Origin: Streptomyces montanisoli
GTDB lineage: Bacteria > Actinomycetota > Actinomycetes > Streptomycetales > Streptomycetaceae
Reading direction: 5' to 3'
NCBI RefSeq assembly: GCF_017813245.1
Contig: NZ_JAGIQL010000001.1
Span: 62,001 to 126,000 of the forward strand
Length of the DNA: 64,000 nt
A program made the position numbers and the translations under genes. Below are positions 49,859 through 58,629 of this stretch, in pieces. Within the stretch, counting starts at the first letter, position 1, and every line of letters begins with the position of its first letter. The notes below the pieces were generated by a model. The model was given only the letters and a program-made list of their open reading frames with translations. It ran no database searches and was not told where the DNA came from.

Positions 49859-51307
49859 TTAAGCTACATTGAAGGTCTTCCAAAGACCTGGATGTAGCTG
49901 CATTCCGTCGTCGTAGACCAAGGCGGCTTGAGGATTACGGAATTTGAACCTAAAGTATTGCTCATACCCTCCAGCGGGCCCGCCCGAAACGTTGCCCAAA
50001 AATCCGCTATCGAACATGGCGGAAAGCACCTTCTCAGGGTCAATTCTTCCCTTGAAGCGATGGTCTCGCTGCACCACGTCGACAAGTTCTTGATGTGTGA
50101 ACTGTCGCTTTCGTAGCGTTCCGAGCAGCTCTTCGATGCGTCGAATATCTTCCTGCTGGAAATAAGTCGAGAGCGCGTCTCGCATCTCTCCGATGAAGTA
50201 GCTGCTGGAGTACTCGGCGACACCTGCTAGGATGCTAGCGTTCGGAATTTTTCCAGCCTGCTCCACGTGGCTCTGGATAACTTTCAGAAGCTGCAGGAGA
50301 TCCCTGGGCGTGTGGCGCGTCTGGAGCAACAGAAATTCAATTGCGTCTCTGTTGGAAATTCGTTCGGGGAAAAATTCATCGAAGACATTGGAACAGTTAG
50401 GGTCGACTAGTCTTGCCCGCAGGTTCGCCAGCCGGACAAGGTGCGTCGCTCGAAAATCTCGCGTGTTCTGATACCAATTCAACTCTAGTCCATCATCGCG
50501 CCGAATTTTTCCCGCTCGTGGAAGGGATAGGCGCGCGTACAAATCTGTCCTGCAGCAGACGATAATCTTGACGGGACTCTCGCTTGAAACGAATAGATCG
50601 TTTAGGTCGGCTGCTGCCTGAATTAGGCCTCCAAGCAAGGCCGCCCTGCCTTCTTGAACAATGGAGGCGTCGTCCAGTCCATCAATAAAAATGTAGTGCT
50701 GTCGCGAACTGTTGAAGCATGATACTTCATGCTTTAGATACAAGATCCAGTCTTCGAGTCTGCTCGCATCGGTGCTGCGGATGCTACCGGTAGACGGCAA
50801 TGAAGTACCAAGCGGGTCAACATTACTCGTGCGCAGTCGTTTCATGGCTGCGGGACTTTGAGGTGTGACTCCCGCTCTTTGGAGCTGCTCATGGGCGGCG
50901 TTGACACTTTCTCTGTGCGCCTTATCTGCCTGGGCATCCTGCGCCAATTGAGAGACGATATGGATCAGTAGGTGGAGTTCCCAGACCCATTGGTGGCGAA
51001 TGTGGGGATCAATGGCCTCTGGAACGACTCTTCTGAATTCCTTCAAAGAAAGTCGGTCTACGTGAATTGGGGCTGGAGCGGAATAACGCCCTGGGGAATC
51101 CTGTGCGATCAACTGCAACCGTCCACCAATGGCAGATTTTCCTGATCCTTTATAGCCAAGGATGAGAAACTCGTGCGAATTGAGTACGCTCTCCTCGATC
51201 CTTCCAAGGTCGTAAAATCCTTCTCGCAGTAGCCGTGGAGATCGAGTGTACTCGCGACCTGAATCAGAGTATCCGAAGTCGAACTTGCGAAAATCGCCGG
51301 TTGCCAT
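49859..51307 (-). CDS. P-loop ATPase of Sll1717 type
   Basis: Protein of 482 residues. It starts MATGDFRKFDFGYSDSGREY and has Walker A LILGYKGSGKSAIG (about residues 50-63) and Walker B HYIFIDGLDDAS (about 205-216), followed by VKIIVCCRTDLYARLSLP and HTPRDLLQLLKVIQSHVEQA. This fits the Sll1717-type ATPases, which occur alone or in defence-like gene sets. The ATG at 51307 follows AAGGAG; an upstream ATG at 51331 is possible. The gene is visibly more AT-rich than its surroundings, a sign of recent transfer. It lies downstream of a DUF4145 gene. Confidence 0.82.
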   Translation of the reverse strand: MATGDFRKFDFGYSDSGREYTRSPRLLREGFYDLGRIEESVLNSHEFLILGYKGSGKSAIGGRLQLIAQDSPGRYSAPAPIHVDRLSLKEFRRVVPEAIDPHIRHQWVWELHLLIHIVSQLAQDAQADKAHRESVNAAHEQLQRAGVTPQSPAAMKRLRTSNVDPLGTSLPSTGSIRSTDASRLEDWILYLKHEVSCFNSSRQHYIFIDGLDDASIVQEGRAALLGGLIQAAADLNDLFVSSESPVKIIVCCRTDLYARLSLPRAGKIRRDDGLELNWYQNTRDFRATHLVRLANLRARLVDPNCSNVFDEFFPERISNRDAIEFLLLQTRHTPRDLLQLLKVIQSHVEQAGKIPNASILAGVAEYSSSYFIGEMRDALSTYFQQEDIRRIEELLGTLRKRQFTHQELVDVVQRDHRFKGRIDPEKVLSAMFDSGFLGNVSGGPAGGYEQYFRFKFRNPQAALVYDDGMQLHPGLWKTFNVA

Positions 51308-51362
51308 GGCGAGAATCTCCTTGTGGGTCATTTGGCGTTTGTTTTTCGATCCACTTTGTGGC

Positions 51363-51974
51363 TTACGGATTTGTCGAGCTCTGTTGGCGATTAAGGCGCT
51401 GCTGACGGGCACGTTCCACCCGGGCAGGCGATTGATAGACTTCAAGAAGTACCTCGTCCATCAACGTTAGAATCTCCGCCGTTTCCTCGTAAGAGAATGG
51501 GCCGCTCAGGATGTCGCCATGCGCTACGTCATTTCCACCCAACCGAACCTCGTGTGCGGCCTCTTTGATGTGCTCTCGAATAAGCCCGGAAGTGTGCATC
51601 TGGTCGATTTTTGAATAGAGATTTCCGCTCCCAATTCCCTTGTCCTTGGCTGTGGCCTCAATTACCGCTCGGGCAAGAACAACTGCACCTCTGCCGGCAT
51701 TTACAGACAGGCTGTCGTGTGCCTCTATGGCGAGCGATGCAATCTCGACAGGTACGTCGGGGAATTCCTTCTGAGTGCCTGCTCTGGGCAGCCACTTTTC
51801 AGGCCCCTCCCCGTCTATGCTTCCGTAGCGGATAAGAAGATTTCTACAGTGATCGCATTGGTGCGCTTGAGAGTACGTTTCTCGCTCGAAGTCTGCTCCG
51901 CCTTGGTAGGCAGTGCCGCCCCATAGACTCATGTTGGCCACTCGGCCGCACCATCCACACGTCGTGCTCGTCAT
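51363..51974 (-). CDS. DUF4145-domain protein
   Basis: Protein of 203 residues. An N-terminal zinc-ribbon-like pair (CGWC ... CDHC) is followed by the helical DUF4145 domain: SLAIEAHDSLSVNAGRGAVV, LARAVIEATAKDKGIGSGNL and HEVRLGGNDVAHGDILSGPF. DUF4145 proteins often accompany restriction or other defence genes. It is AT-rich like the next gene and 55 bases upstream of it, so the two form one unit. The region 51975-52225 has no supported gene. Confidence 0.82.
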   Translation of the reverse strand: MTSTTCGWCGRVANMSLWGGTAYQGGADFERETYSQAHQCDHCRNLLIRYGSIDGEGPEKWLPRAGTQKEFPDVPVEIASLAIEAHDSLSVNAGRGAVVLARAVIEATAKDKGIGSGNLYSKIDQMHTSGLIREHIKEAAHEVRLGGNDVAHGDILSGPFSYEETAEILTLMDEVLLEVYQSPARVERARQQRLNRQQSSTNP

Positions 51975-52225
51975 GTAGTGAGGCTATCGACCTGCGCCGG
52001 GTAGTACCTGTCATATGTCGGAAGTTGACCGCAGACCGTCGCAGCCGCGACGTAGTCCTTTCCGGACGACAGGCGACCGACTGCCGTGAGCGCGGTACGG
52101 ACTCCAGCTGGGCTGGAGCGGGGCGGAGACAGGAGCGCAGGTCCGGCCGGGAGTCGGGTCACGCGCGGGGAGCGGAGCGAGCCGCCTTGAAGACGTAGAG
52201 AAAGTTTGAGCCACGCAACCCGACG

Positions 52226-52966
52226 TCAGAGGTTGTAGCTGAGCTCCAAGTCGTCTCCGGGCAGTTGGAACTCCTCCAGGGCCAGCGGCTTGCCCTCTCC
52301 GTTCAGCGTGACCCGGAGGATGTGCAGCAGCGGGACTCCGTCGGAGAGGCGCAAGGCTTCGGCCTCGTCGGGGAGCGGCATGCGGGTGCGCAGGTACTCC
52401 GTGAACCGGAGGTCGTGACCGAGGTCCCTGAGTGCGCCGTAGAGCTGGGGGACTGGCGGGGGTGCCTCCTCCTCGTACTTCGTGTCGAGGAGGACCGAGA
52501 ACGGCACGTGTGTGCGGTGGAGTTGGCGAAGGCGGCCCCGGTCGGCGGTCTGCAACGCGTCGTACGTGTACATGGGCTCGCCCGGCGGGATGTTCAGCAG
52601 GTCCGCGAGCGCTAGCGGGGCGTCGGTGCGGGTGACTGCGGGTTCCTCGGCGTCCGTCCAGCGCAGTCCGTCGGCCTCGACGTAGCGGCCGTTGGCGTCG
52701 CTGCGGACGCCCCGGGGGCGCGTGTAGCTCGGGCGTGAGTGGGGCGAGCGGACGAACATGCCGCGGCCCATCATGACCTCGACCAGTCCGGCGGCCCGCA
52801 GCTCAGCGATGCCCTGGCGCACGGTCGGCCTGGTCACCCCGAACTGCTTGGCCAGCACCTCTTCCGACGGCAGCGGTTGGCCGGCCGGGTAGGTGCCTTC
52901 CAGGATGCCCGCGCGCAGGTGCTCTGCGATCTGCCGGTACTTGGCGGGCGTTCGCTCGGGTGGCAT
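52226..52966 (-). CDS. GntR-family repressor (KorSA-like)
   Basis: Protein of 246 residues with an N-terminal GntR winged helix (YRQIAEHLRAGILEGTYPAG, LPSEEVLAKQFGVTRPTVRQ; residues 9-60) and a UTRA ligand domain (about 90-240; LRVTLNGEGKPLALEEFQLP). In pSAM2-like elements such a protein, KorSA, represses transfer and replication. It is divergent from the SCO3933-like gene, and two ACCCGTA-N-TACGGGT palindromes lie between the starts. Confidence 0.88.
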   Translation of the reverse strand: MPPERTPAKYRQIAEHLRAGILEGTYPAGQPLPSEEVLAKQFGVTRPTVRQGIAELRAAGLVEVMMGRGMFVRSPHSRPSYTRPRGVRSDANGRYVEADGLRWTDAEEPAVTRTDAPLALADLLNIPPGEPMYTYDALQTADRGRLRQLHRTHVPFSVLLDTKYEEEAPPPVPQLYGALRDLGHDLRFTEYLRTRMPLPDEAEALRLSDGVPLLHILRVTLNGEGKPLALEEFQLPGDDLELSYNL

Positions 52967-53050
52967 CGCGTCTCCGTTGATCCTCTGGCCTGTCGCGGCT
53001 GGTTCTCGTGCTGCCCACGGTCGGGGACAGCATCTCTCACGCCATCACGC

Positions 53051-53104
53051 TTGACAACCCGTAGTACGGGTTGCACTCTTGTCATCGCTACCCGTACTAC
53101 GGGT
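53051..53104 (+). promoter_or_regulatory. element promoter with two GntR-type operators
   Basis: CAACCCGTA-G-TACGGGTTG (53055-53073) and ACCCGTA-C-TACGGGT (53090-53104) are perfect palindromes with the same core. TTGACA at 53051-53056 is a good -35 box touching the first, and the second overlaps or follows the -10 region. A half site CCCGTAGT lies at 53114. This layout would let the GntR protein shut off the transfer-replication operon. Confidence 0.75.
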
Positions 53105-53160
53105 GGATGCCTTCCCGTAGTGAAGCTCTACGGGCCGATGGATCAAAGGAGTTGTAAGCA

Positions 53161-53520
53161 GTGGCAAGCCTTCCGATCGATACGAGCAAGTTCACGGGGA
53201 TCTTCTGTGCGGTGCCTCCGGCCCCGCGCGTCGCCAACCGGGAGACGGGGCAGGTGCGCGTCGACCGCGTGACCGGGCAGACCGTGTATCAGGTCGGCCT
53301 GTGCCTGATGTCCGGTGCGACCGCCGAGGTGGTCAACGTCAGCGTGGCCGGTGAGCCGCACGGCGTGCAGCTCGGCATGCCGGTACAGGTCCGCGATCTG
53401 GTGGCCACCCCGTGGGAGAACGACGGCCGACACGGCGTCGCCTTCCGGGCGGCCGAGATCAAGGCACTTTCCGCCTCGCCGTCGTCCGGTGGCGCGGCGG
53501 GCAAGGGCGGTGCGCAGTGA
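53161..53520 (+). CDS. SCO3933-family regulatory protein
   Basis: Protein of 119 residues, beginning MASLPIDTSKFTGIFCAVPP and containing QVRVDRVTGQTVYQVGLCLM. I recognise the family from Streptomyces integrative elements, where it precedes the FtsK-type gene; its exact role is unknown. The GTG follows AAAGGAG. Its stop overlaps the next GTG (GTGA), so translation is coupled. Confidence 0.82.
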   Translation: MASLPIDTSKFTGIFCAVPPAPRVANRETGQVRVDRVTGQTVYQVGLCLMSGATAEVVNVSVAGEPHGVQLGMPVQVRDLVATPWENDGRHGVAFRAAEIKALSASPSSGGAAGKGGAQ

Positions 53521-54914
53521 TCGGTCTTGCCGTGCAGTCCTCGGCGCAGGGGCCCGGCATAGCGCTGGTGGTGCTGGCGGCTCTGGCGCTGGGGCTCTTG
53601 GTGGGCGCTCCGGTGCTTCGTCGCCATTGTCCGGTCGCCTGGTGGTACTTCGTCGGTTTCCCGTGTGCCTGGGTGCGGCTGGCGCGGACATGGCGTCCGC
53701 TGATGGCCGGGTGCGGGCTGGCCGTGAGCCGAAAGGCGGCCCTCGTCGTGGTTTCCGGGCTCGTTGGCAAGGGAGCGCCGCCTCCTCAGCCGAGGGTTCC
53801 CGCCCGTGGTGTGCTGCATCCGACGGCCGGTGGCTTCTGGTTCCTGGTGCGGCTGTTGCCGGGACAGGTGCCCGACTCATTCGCCAAGGCGGCTCCCGCC
53901 ATGGCGGAGGGCTGGCAGGTGCACGCAGTACGCGTCACTGCCCACCGGCCCGGTGTCGTGCGTGTTGTGGCCTCAGCCACCGATCCACTCCGCGAGCCGC
54001 GCATACCTCGGCATCAGGAATCTGGTCGTCTCCTGCGGGTAGCGGTGGGGGCTCTGGAGACTGGCGCGCAGTGGGTGATCGACCTTCGGGAAGTGCCGCA
54101 CTGGTTGGTCGTGGGTGCCACTCGATCCGGCAAGTCGACGCTCATCAACGCTCTGGTGGCCGGCCTGGCGCCGCAGCCGGTCGCGCTGGTCGGTGTCGAC
54201 TGCAAGGGCGGCATGGAACTGTCCCTCTACGGCCCTCGGTTGTCGGCTCTTGCGACCGATCGGCGGCAGGCGGTCAAGCTGTTGTCGGCGCTCGTAGACC
54301 TGACGCTCGACCGGATGGCGGTCTGCCGGACGGCACACGTCCGGAACATCTGGGGACTGCCCGAAGAGGACCGGCCGACACCCGTAGTGGTGATCGTTGA
54401 CGAGATCGCAGAGCTCTTTCTCCTCGCCAACCGCAGCGAGAAGGACGAAGCGCAGGCGGCCGGTACGGCGCTGATTCGGCTGGCTCAACTGGGCGCAGCG
54501 CTCGGGGTGTTCCTCGTTGTGGCCGGGCAGCGCGTCGGTTCCGACCTCGGCCCGGGAGTCACCGCGCTGCGCGCACAGCTCGGCGGCCGTGTCTGCCATC
54601 GGGTGGCCGATCCGGGTACGGCGGAAATGGCGCTCGGGGACCTCAACCCCGATGCCATCAAGGCGGCCCAAGCCATCCGGCCCGATCAGGCCGGTACGGC
54701 CGTCCTGGCGTCCGGCGACGGCTGGGAGCGGGCCCGGTCGCATCTCGTCTCGGAGACGCAGGCTGAGGCGACCGCGGCCGAGTACGCGCACCTGACCCCT
54801 TACCTCCCCGAACTGGCCGACTTCTTCGGCTCTCCCTCCGCCGGGCCTGCTGTGCACCTGGAACGGCTCGACGGCGACAACCCCGACAGCAAGAACCCCC
54901 GCGACCACACATGA
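53517..54914 (+). CDS. FtsK/SpoIIIE-type conjugal transfer ATPase (TraSA-like)
   Basis: DNA translocase of 465 residues that moves double-stranded element DNA between mycelia. Two or three hydrophobic segments at the N-terminus (IALVVLAALALGLLVGAPVL) anchor it in the membrane. Walker A is VVGATRSGKSTLIN (about residue 200), Walker B is VVVIVDEIAELF (about 288), and VFLVVAGQRVGSDLGPGVTA follows. Such single-protein transfer systems define the actinomycete conjugative elements. The GTG start overlaps the previous stop. Confidence 0.93.
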   Translation: MIGLAVQSSAQGPGIALVVLAALALGLLVGAPVLRRHCPVAWWYFVGFPCAWVRLARTWRPLMAGCGLAVSRKAALVVVSGLVGKGAPPPQPRVPARGVLHPTAGGFWFLVRLLPGQVPDSFAKAAPAMAEGWQVHAVRVTAHRPGVVRVVASATDPLREPRIPRHQESGRLLRVAVGALETGAQWVIDLREVPHWLVVGATRSGKSTLINALVAGLAPQPVALVGVDCKGGMELSLYGPRLSALATDRRQAVKLLSALVDLTLDRMAVCRTAHVRNIWGLPEEDRPTPVVVIVDEIAELFLLANRSEKDEAQAAGTALIRLAQLGAALGVFLVVAGQRVGSDLGPGVTALRAQLGGRVCHRVADPGTAEMALGDLNPDAIKAAQAIRPDQAGTAVLASGDGWERARSHLVSETQAEATAAEYAHLTPYLPELADFFGSPSAGPAVHLERLDGDNPDSKNPRDHT

Positions 54915-54917
54915 GAG

Positions 54918-55121
54918 GTGTACGCCGTGCTCGTCACCATGTCGGCCGCGCTGCTGCTCGGCCTCCTGATCTGGTTCCTGCTGCGCATCCGCTACCTGCG
55001 GTGGGTGGAGTTCCTGCTCTGCTCGGTCTTCGGCTTCCTCGTCGCTACGACCGCAGCAGCACCGGTCATCCGCACCGCACTGGAGGGGGTGAGCGGCTTC
55101 CTCGGCCATCTCCACTTCTGA
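54918..55121 (+). CDS. small membrane protein (SpdA-like)
   Basis: Protein of 67 residues with two hydrophobic helices (AALLLGLLIWFLLRI and VEFLLCSVFGFLVATTAAAP). It lies directly after the transfer ATPase gene, where spread genes are found in pSAM2-like elements; these help plasmid spread within the mycelium. The assignment rests on position and topology. Confidence 0.68.
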   Translation: MYAVLVTMSAALLLGLLIWFLLRIRYLRWVEFLLCSVFGFLVATTAAAPVIRTALEGVSGFLGHLHF

Positions 55122-55261
55122 CCGGCTACGAAACGAGGCAGGTTCACATGCCCGTATTCCTCGTCTCCAACGGCCTCCGACGGGGCGCGAAGTCGCCAAA
55201 CCCGACCCCGCCGGAAGCCCACTCCAACCGCCACATGAGCAGCAAAAGGAGCACTCACACT

Positions 55262-55507
55262 TTGACCAACCCCAACCACTCGCGCAAATCTCCGCCCCTT
55301 CGTTGTGCACTGCGGGAATGGGAGCACCCCACCTGCGTCGGTCGACCGGAAGTCGTTCTGGTCAGCCGGGATGCCACCGAGCAGCGGCTCTGCCCGGCGC
55401 ACGCCGCCGCCCTCTGGCTGACCGACCCGACGCTCAGGTTCAGCGCCAAGACCCGTCCGGAAGCCATCGCCACCGTGATGGCCCACGCCTTCGGAGGTGG
55501 CCGATGA
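55262..55507 (+). CDS. small element protein before the replication gene
   Basis: Protein of 81 residues (TNPNHSRKSPPLRC ... PEAIATVMAHAFGGGR) with two or three cysteines (RCALREWEHPTC, RLCPAHAAAL) that may bind zinc. The TTG start follows AAAAGGAG; an upstream ATG at 55148 would add low-complexity sequence. The stop overlaps the replication gene start by four bases, so it is coupled to it. Function unknown. Confidence 0.6.
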   Translation: MTNPNHSRKSPPLRCALREWEHPTCVGRPEVVLVSRDATEQRLCPAHAAALWLTDPTLRFSAKTRPEAIATVMAHAFGGGR

Positions 55508-56862
55508 ACGCCACACCGAACGCCGTGACCGCGCTCGTCGAGCGAGCGTCGGCAGGTGACTTCACCTCCTGGTACGGCGGCATCGTCCGCCTGGACGGTT
55601 GCACCAACCCCGTCCACCTGGTCGGAAGTGCCACCCTCTTCGATGCCACGACCGGGGAGGCCCTGTACTCCTTCTCGTCCGAGGAGCGCGGCGGGCGGTT
55701 GCTCACAGCCTGTGGAAACCGGCGGGCGAGCGTCTGCCCGACCTGTGCCGCGCTCTACCGTGCGGACACGTACCAGCTCATCCGCGCCGGCCTGGTCGGC
55801 GGCAAAGGGACTGCGGCGACGGTCGGCGGACACCCGCGCGTCTTCGCGACCCTCACCGCGCCCGGCTTCGGTGCGGTCCACACCCGCCGGGAACACGACG
55901 GCCGCGTGCGGCCCTGTCGGCCTCGGCGCACGTCGGGACGGTGCCAGCATGGCGCGCTCGTCGGGTGCAACGTGCGCCATGGCGGGGACGACGCCCGACT
56001 CGGGGAACCGCTGTGCCCGCGCTGCTACGACTACGCGGGGGCAGTGCTCTGGCAGGCGCACGCGGGTCAGCTCTGGCACCGCTTCGCGTTGGAGCTGCGC
56101 CGTGAGATCGCCCGACGGGTCGGACTCAGCCGGACCGACCTCGGCCGTCGGCTCCGCCTCTCTTACGCGAAGGTGGCCGAGTACCAGCGGCGTGGCCTGA
56201 TCCACTTCCACGCCGTCATCCGACTCGACGGCCCGGACGGACCCGACTCGGCACCACCGACCTGGGCGACTACCCGACTGCTGACCGACGCTGTTCGGGA
56301 GGCGGCCGGTCGGGTCCGTCTCATCGCGCCGGGCAGTGCGGTGATCGGGCCGCGTGTGCTGCGGTTCGGGCAGCAGATCGACGTACGACCCATCGCTGAG
56401 TTCGGCGCGGGCGAACGTCTGACGTCGGCGGCTGTGGCCGCGTACATCGCCAAGTACGCGACGAAGGGTGCGGAAGCGGCCGGCGCGGTCGACACCCGGA
56501 TTCGGCATGCGGCCGATTTCGCAGTGCTGCCCGTGCGGGCACACACGCTCCGCATGATCAGTACCTGTTGGTGGCTGGGCGCGCTGCCCGACTTCGAGCC
56601 TCTGGGGCTACGGCGCTGGGCCCACATGCTCGGCTACGGCGGCCACTTCTCCACCAAGTCACGGCGCTACTCGACCACGTTGACGGCACTCCGTGCGGCT
56701 CGCGCTGAGCACCGCGCCGAACAGCAGCGTGCCGCGCTCGGTCTGGCTGATCGGCCCACCGTCACCGTGGGGCACTGGGCCTTCGCCGGACGTGGCTACG
56801 CCCTGGACGAAGCGCTCATCGCGGCGGGCATCAGGGCGGCGAAGCGGGAGGCGCGGGCATGA
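55504..56862 (+). CDS. RepSA-like replication initiator
   Basis: Protein of 452 residues with cysteine clusters in the N-terminal half (ACGNRRASVCPTCAALY, LVGCNVRHGGDD, LCPRCYDYAG) and the histidine motif RGLIHFHAVIRLDG, as in RepSA-type rolling-circle initiators of pSAM2-like elements. Later motifs YIAKYATKGAEA and MLGYGGHFSTKSRRYS are typical for the family. It should nick the element to start replication after excision. It overlaps the excisionase gene by four bases. Confidence 0.9.
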   Translation: MNATPNAVTALVERASAGDFTSWYGGIVRLDGCTNPVHLVGSATLFDATTGEALYSFSSEERGGRLLTACGNRRASVCPTCAALYRADTYQLIRAGLVGGKGTAATVGGHPRVFATLTAPGFGAVHTRREHDGRVRPCRPRRTSGRCQHGALVGCNVRHGGDDARLGEPLCPRCYDYAGAVLWQAHAGQLWHRFALELRREIARRVGLSRTDLGRRLRLSYAKVAEYQRRGLIHFHAVIRLDGPDGPDSAPPTWATTRLLTDAVREAAGRVRLIAPGSAVIGPRVLRFGQQIDVRPIAEFGAGERLTSAAVAAYIAKYATKGAEAAGAVDTRIRHAADFAVLPVRAHTLRMISTCWWLGALPDFEPLGLRRWAHMLGYGGHFSTKSRRYSTTLTALRAARAEHRAEQQRAALGLADRPTVTVGHWAFAGRGYALDEALIAAGIRAAKREARA

Positions 56863-57071
56863 GCGAACGCCTCCTCTCCGTACCCGAAGTCGCCGAGCGT
56901 CTGGGCACCACCCAGCGCTTTCCGCGACGGCTGATCGCCGAGCGACGCATCGTCTTCGTGCGCGTGGGCCGTCACGTTCGCATCCCTGAAAAAGCAGTCA
57001 GCGACTTCATCAACCGCAACACCATTCCGGCCGCAGGTCGCCGAGGTCGTCGGCGCGGGAGGGCTGCCTGA
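56859..57071 (+). CDS. xis: excisionase (Xis-like)
   Basis: Protein of 70 residues: LSVPEVAERLGTTQRFPRRL and RIVFVRVGRHVRIPEKAVSD form the excisionase helix-turn-helix, and the C-terminus is strongly basic (RRGRRRGRAA). It is a close relative of the protein encoded at 39374. Starts and stops overlap with both neighbours (ATGA, TGATG), so replication, excision and integration proteins are made from one message. Confidence 0.9.
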   Translation: MSERLLSVPEVAERLGTTQRFPRRLIAERRIVFVRVGRHVRIPEKAVSDFINRNTIPAAGRRGRRRGRAA

Positions 57072-58240
57072 TGGCGAACAAGAAAGGCCGGCGGCGCCGG
57101 TTCGGCTCCGTGCGGCAGTACCGCTCCGGTCGCTGGACCGCCGCCTACCTCGACCCGCAGGGTCAGGAGCGCAGGGCACCCGAGACCTTCGCGACCAAGG
57201 GCGACGCCGAGGTGTGGCTCTCTCAGGTGGAGGCCGACCTTACCCGCGGAGACTGGGAGGACCCTGACGCCGGAGCGGTCAACTTCGCCGAGTACGCGGG
57301 GCGGTGGGTGAACGAGCGTGGACTCGCCCCCACCACGGATGAGCTGTACCGGCGGCTGCTCCGGCTCCACGTCCTGCCCACCTTCGGCACGGTCGACCTG
57401 GACGAGATCACGGCGCCCCGCGTCCGAGCGTGGCGCGCTGAGCGGTTGGAGGCCACGCAGGCACCTACGACGGTTGCCAAGGCGTACCGGCTGCTGAAGG
57501 CGGTCCTGGAAACGGCCGTGGACGACGAGCTGATCCGGCGCAACCCGTGCCGGATCAAGGGTGCGGGCAAGGAGTCCGCAGCCGAGCGGCGTATCGCGAC
57601 CGTCCCCCAGGTCGACGCCCTTGCCTCGGCCCTCGGGCCCCGGTGGCGGCTGATGGTCTACCTCGGCGCGTACGGTCCGCTGAGGCCCGAGGAACAGGCG
57701 GGGCTCCGCCGGCGTGACGTCGACCTCGACGCCATGACTGTGCGAGTCCGGCTCGCTGCGCCGGAACTGACCACGGGGCGCCGGGCGGAAGGGCCCACCA
57801 AGTCCGAGGCCGGTACCCGTCTCGTCGTGCTGCCGCGGTTCCTGCGCATCGAGGTGCGGCGGCATCTGGACTGGTACGCCCAGGAGGGGCCGGACGGGTT
57901 GCTGTTCGTGGGGGAGAAGGGCAAGCCGTTCCGGCGCTCGACGTTCGGGCGGAAGTGGCGCAAGGCGCGGACGGTGGTCGGGCTGCCGGAGACATTCCGC
58001 TTCTACGACCTTCGGCACACCGGGCACACGCTCGCGACCCGGTCCGGTGCCACGCTCAAGGACACGATGGTGCGCGCCGGGCAGTCCTCCGAGCGGGCCG
58101 CGCTCATGTATCAGCACTCGGACGACGAGCGACAGCAGGAAGTTGCAGCCGGGCTGGACGAGCTGGTGCGCGTCGAGCGTAAGAAGCTGCGGAAGGATCC
58201 GCCCGGCCCTTCTGGTGCGGATCTGGTGCAAGACGCTTAG
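57071..58240 (+). CDS. int: tyrosine site-specific integrase of the conjugative element
   Basis: Tyrosine recombinase of 389 residues. Catalytic residues are visible in GPLRPEEQ (Arg), YDLRHTGHT (Arg-His) and ALMYQHSD (Tyr), with a core-binding domain at about residues 60-150. It ends 52 bases before the tRNA-Gly 3' end, the usual place for an integrase that uses a tRNA attachment site. The gene and excisionase overlap (TGATG). It is the intact relative of the remnant at 6.7 kb and of the integrase at 39.6 kb. Confidence 0.96.
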   Translation: MANKKGRRRRFGSVRQYRSGRWTAAYLDPQGQERRAPETFATKGDAEVWLSQVEADLTRGDWEDPDAGAVNFAEYAGRWVNERGLAPTTDELYRRLLRLHVLPTFGTVDLDEITAPRVRAWRAERLEATQAPTTVAKAYRLLKAVLETAVDDELIRRNPCRIKGAGKESAAERRIATVPQVDALASALGPRWRLMVYLGAYGPLRPEEQAGLRRRDVDLDAMTVRVRLAAPELTTGRRAEGPTKSEAGTRLVVLPRFLRIEVRRHLDWYAQEGPDGLLFVGEKGKPFRRSTFGRKWRKARTVVGLPETFRFYDLRHTGHTLATRSGATLKDTMVRAGQSSERAALMYQHSDDERQQEVAAGLDELVRVERKKLRKDPPGPSGADLVQDA

Positions 58241-58260
58241 AGAGGTCTAGACAACACGAA

Positions 58261-58285
58261 AGCCCCGGGCCGTTGGCCTGGGGCT
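58261..58285. terminator. bidirectional terminator between int and tRNA-Gly
   Basis: AGCCCCGGGCC and GGCCTGGGGCT pair over 11 bases with one wobble and a three-base loop, flanked by GAA on the left and TTTTCTTT on the right. It can end both the integrase and the tRNA transcripts. The same hairpin is repeated at 45525 and, changed, at 12352. Confidence 0.8.
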
Positions 58286-58291
58286 TTTCTT

Positions 58292-58365
58292 TGGAGCGGG
58301 TGACGAGAATCGAACTCGCGCTCTGAGCTTGGGAAGCTCATGTTCTACCATTAAACTACACCCGC
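58292..58365 (-). tRNA. tRNA-Gly (anticodon CCC)
   Basis: The minus strand folds as a complete cloverleaf: acceptor arm GCGGGTG/CACCCGC, D arm around TAGTTTAATGGTA, anticodon arm TGAGC-TTCCCAA-GCTCA giving anticodon CCC, T arm GCGAGTTCGATTCTCGT, and encoded CCA. It reads GGG codons. Its 3' part is the attachment site of the integrated element, which restores it. Confidence 0.96.
58295..58335. repeat. att copy inside the complete tRNA-Gly
   Basis: The 41-base segment identical to 12390-12430 and 45559-45599. It runs from the discriminator base of the tRNA through the T arm to the anticodon loop and marks the right junction of the conjugative element. Confidence 0.88.
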
Positions 58366-58629
58366 ACATCGACGCCGCGTCCGAAGATCGCCTCGTCGTA
58401 TCTGCTCGTACTCTACCTCATCCTCCCGCCCCCGGTGCAGCGCGCCGGGGCTTGTCGTGTTGCCTGGGTTGCGGGGGTTTCTGGGGGACTCGCGGGGTTC
58501 TTCGGCGTGCGTACGTGCGCGTGGGTGGCGGGAGTTGGGGCGTAGCGTGTGTGTCGGAGTGCCGGGGGGCTCGGCGTCCTGGTCATCCCCTAATGTGGCG
58601 TTCGTCCGCGTTTTTGGGGAAGGGACCTG

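Noticed and set aside
55148-55261. Upstream ATG for the small protein before the replication gene
   Set aside because: It would add low-complexity sequence without a ribosome binding site; the TTG at 55262 has AAAAGGAG upstream.
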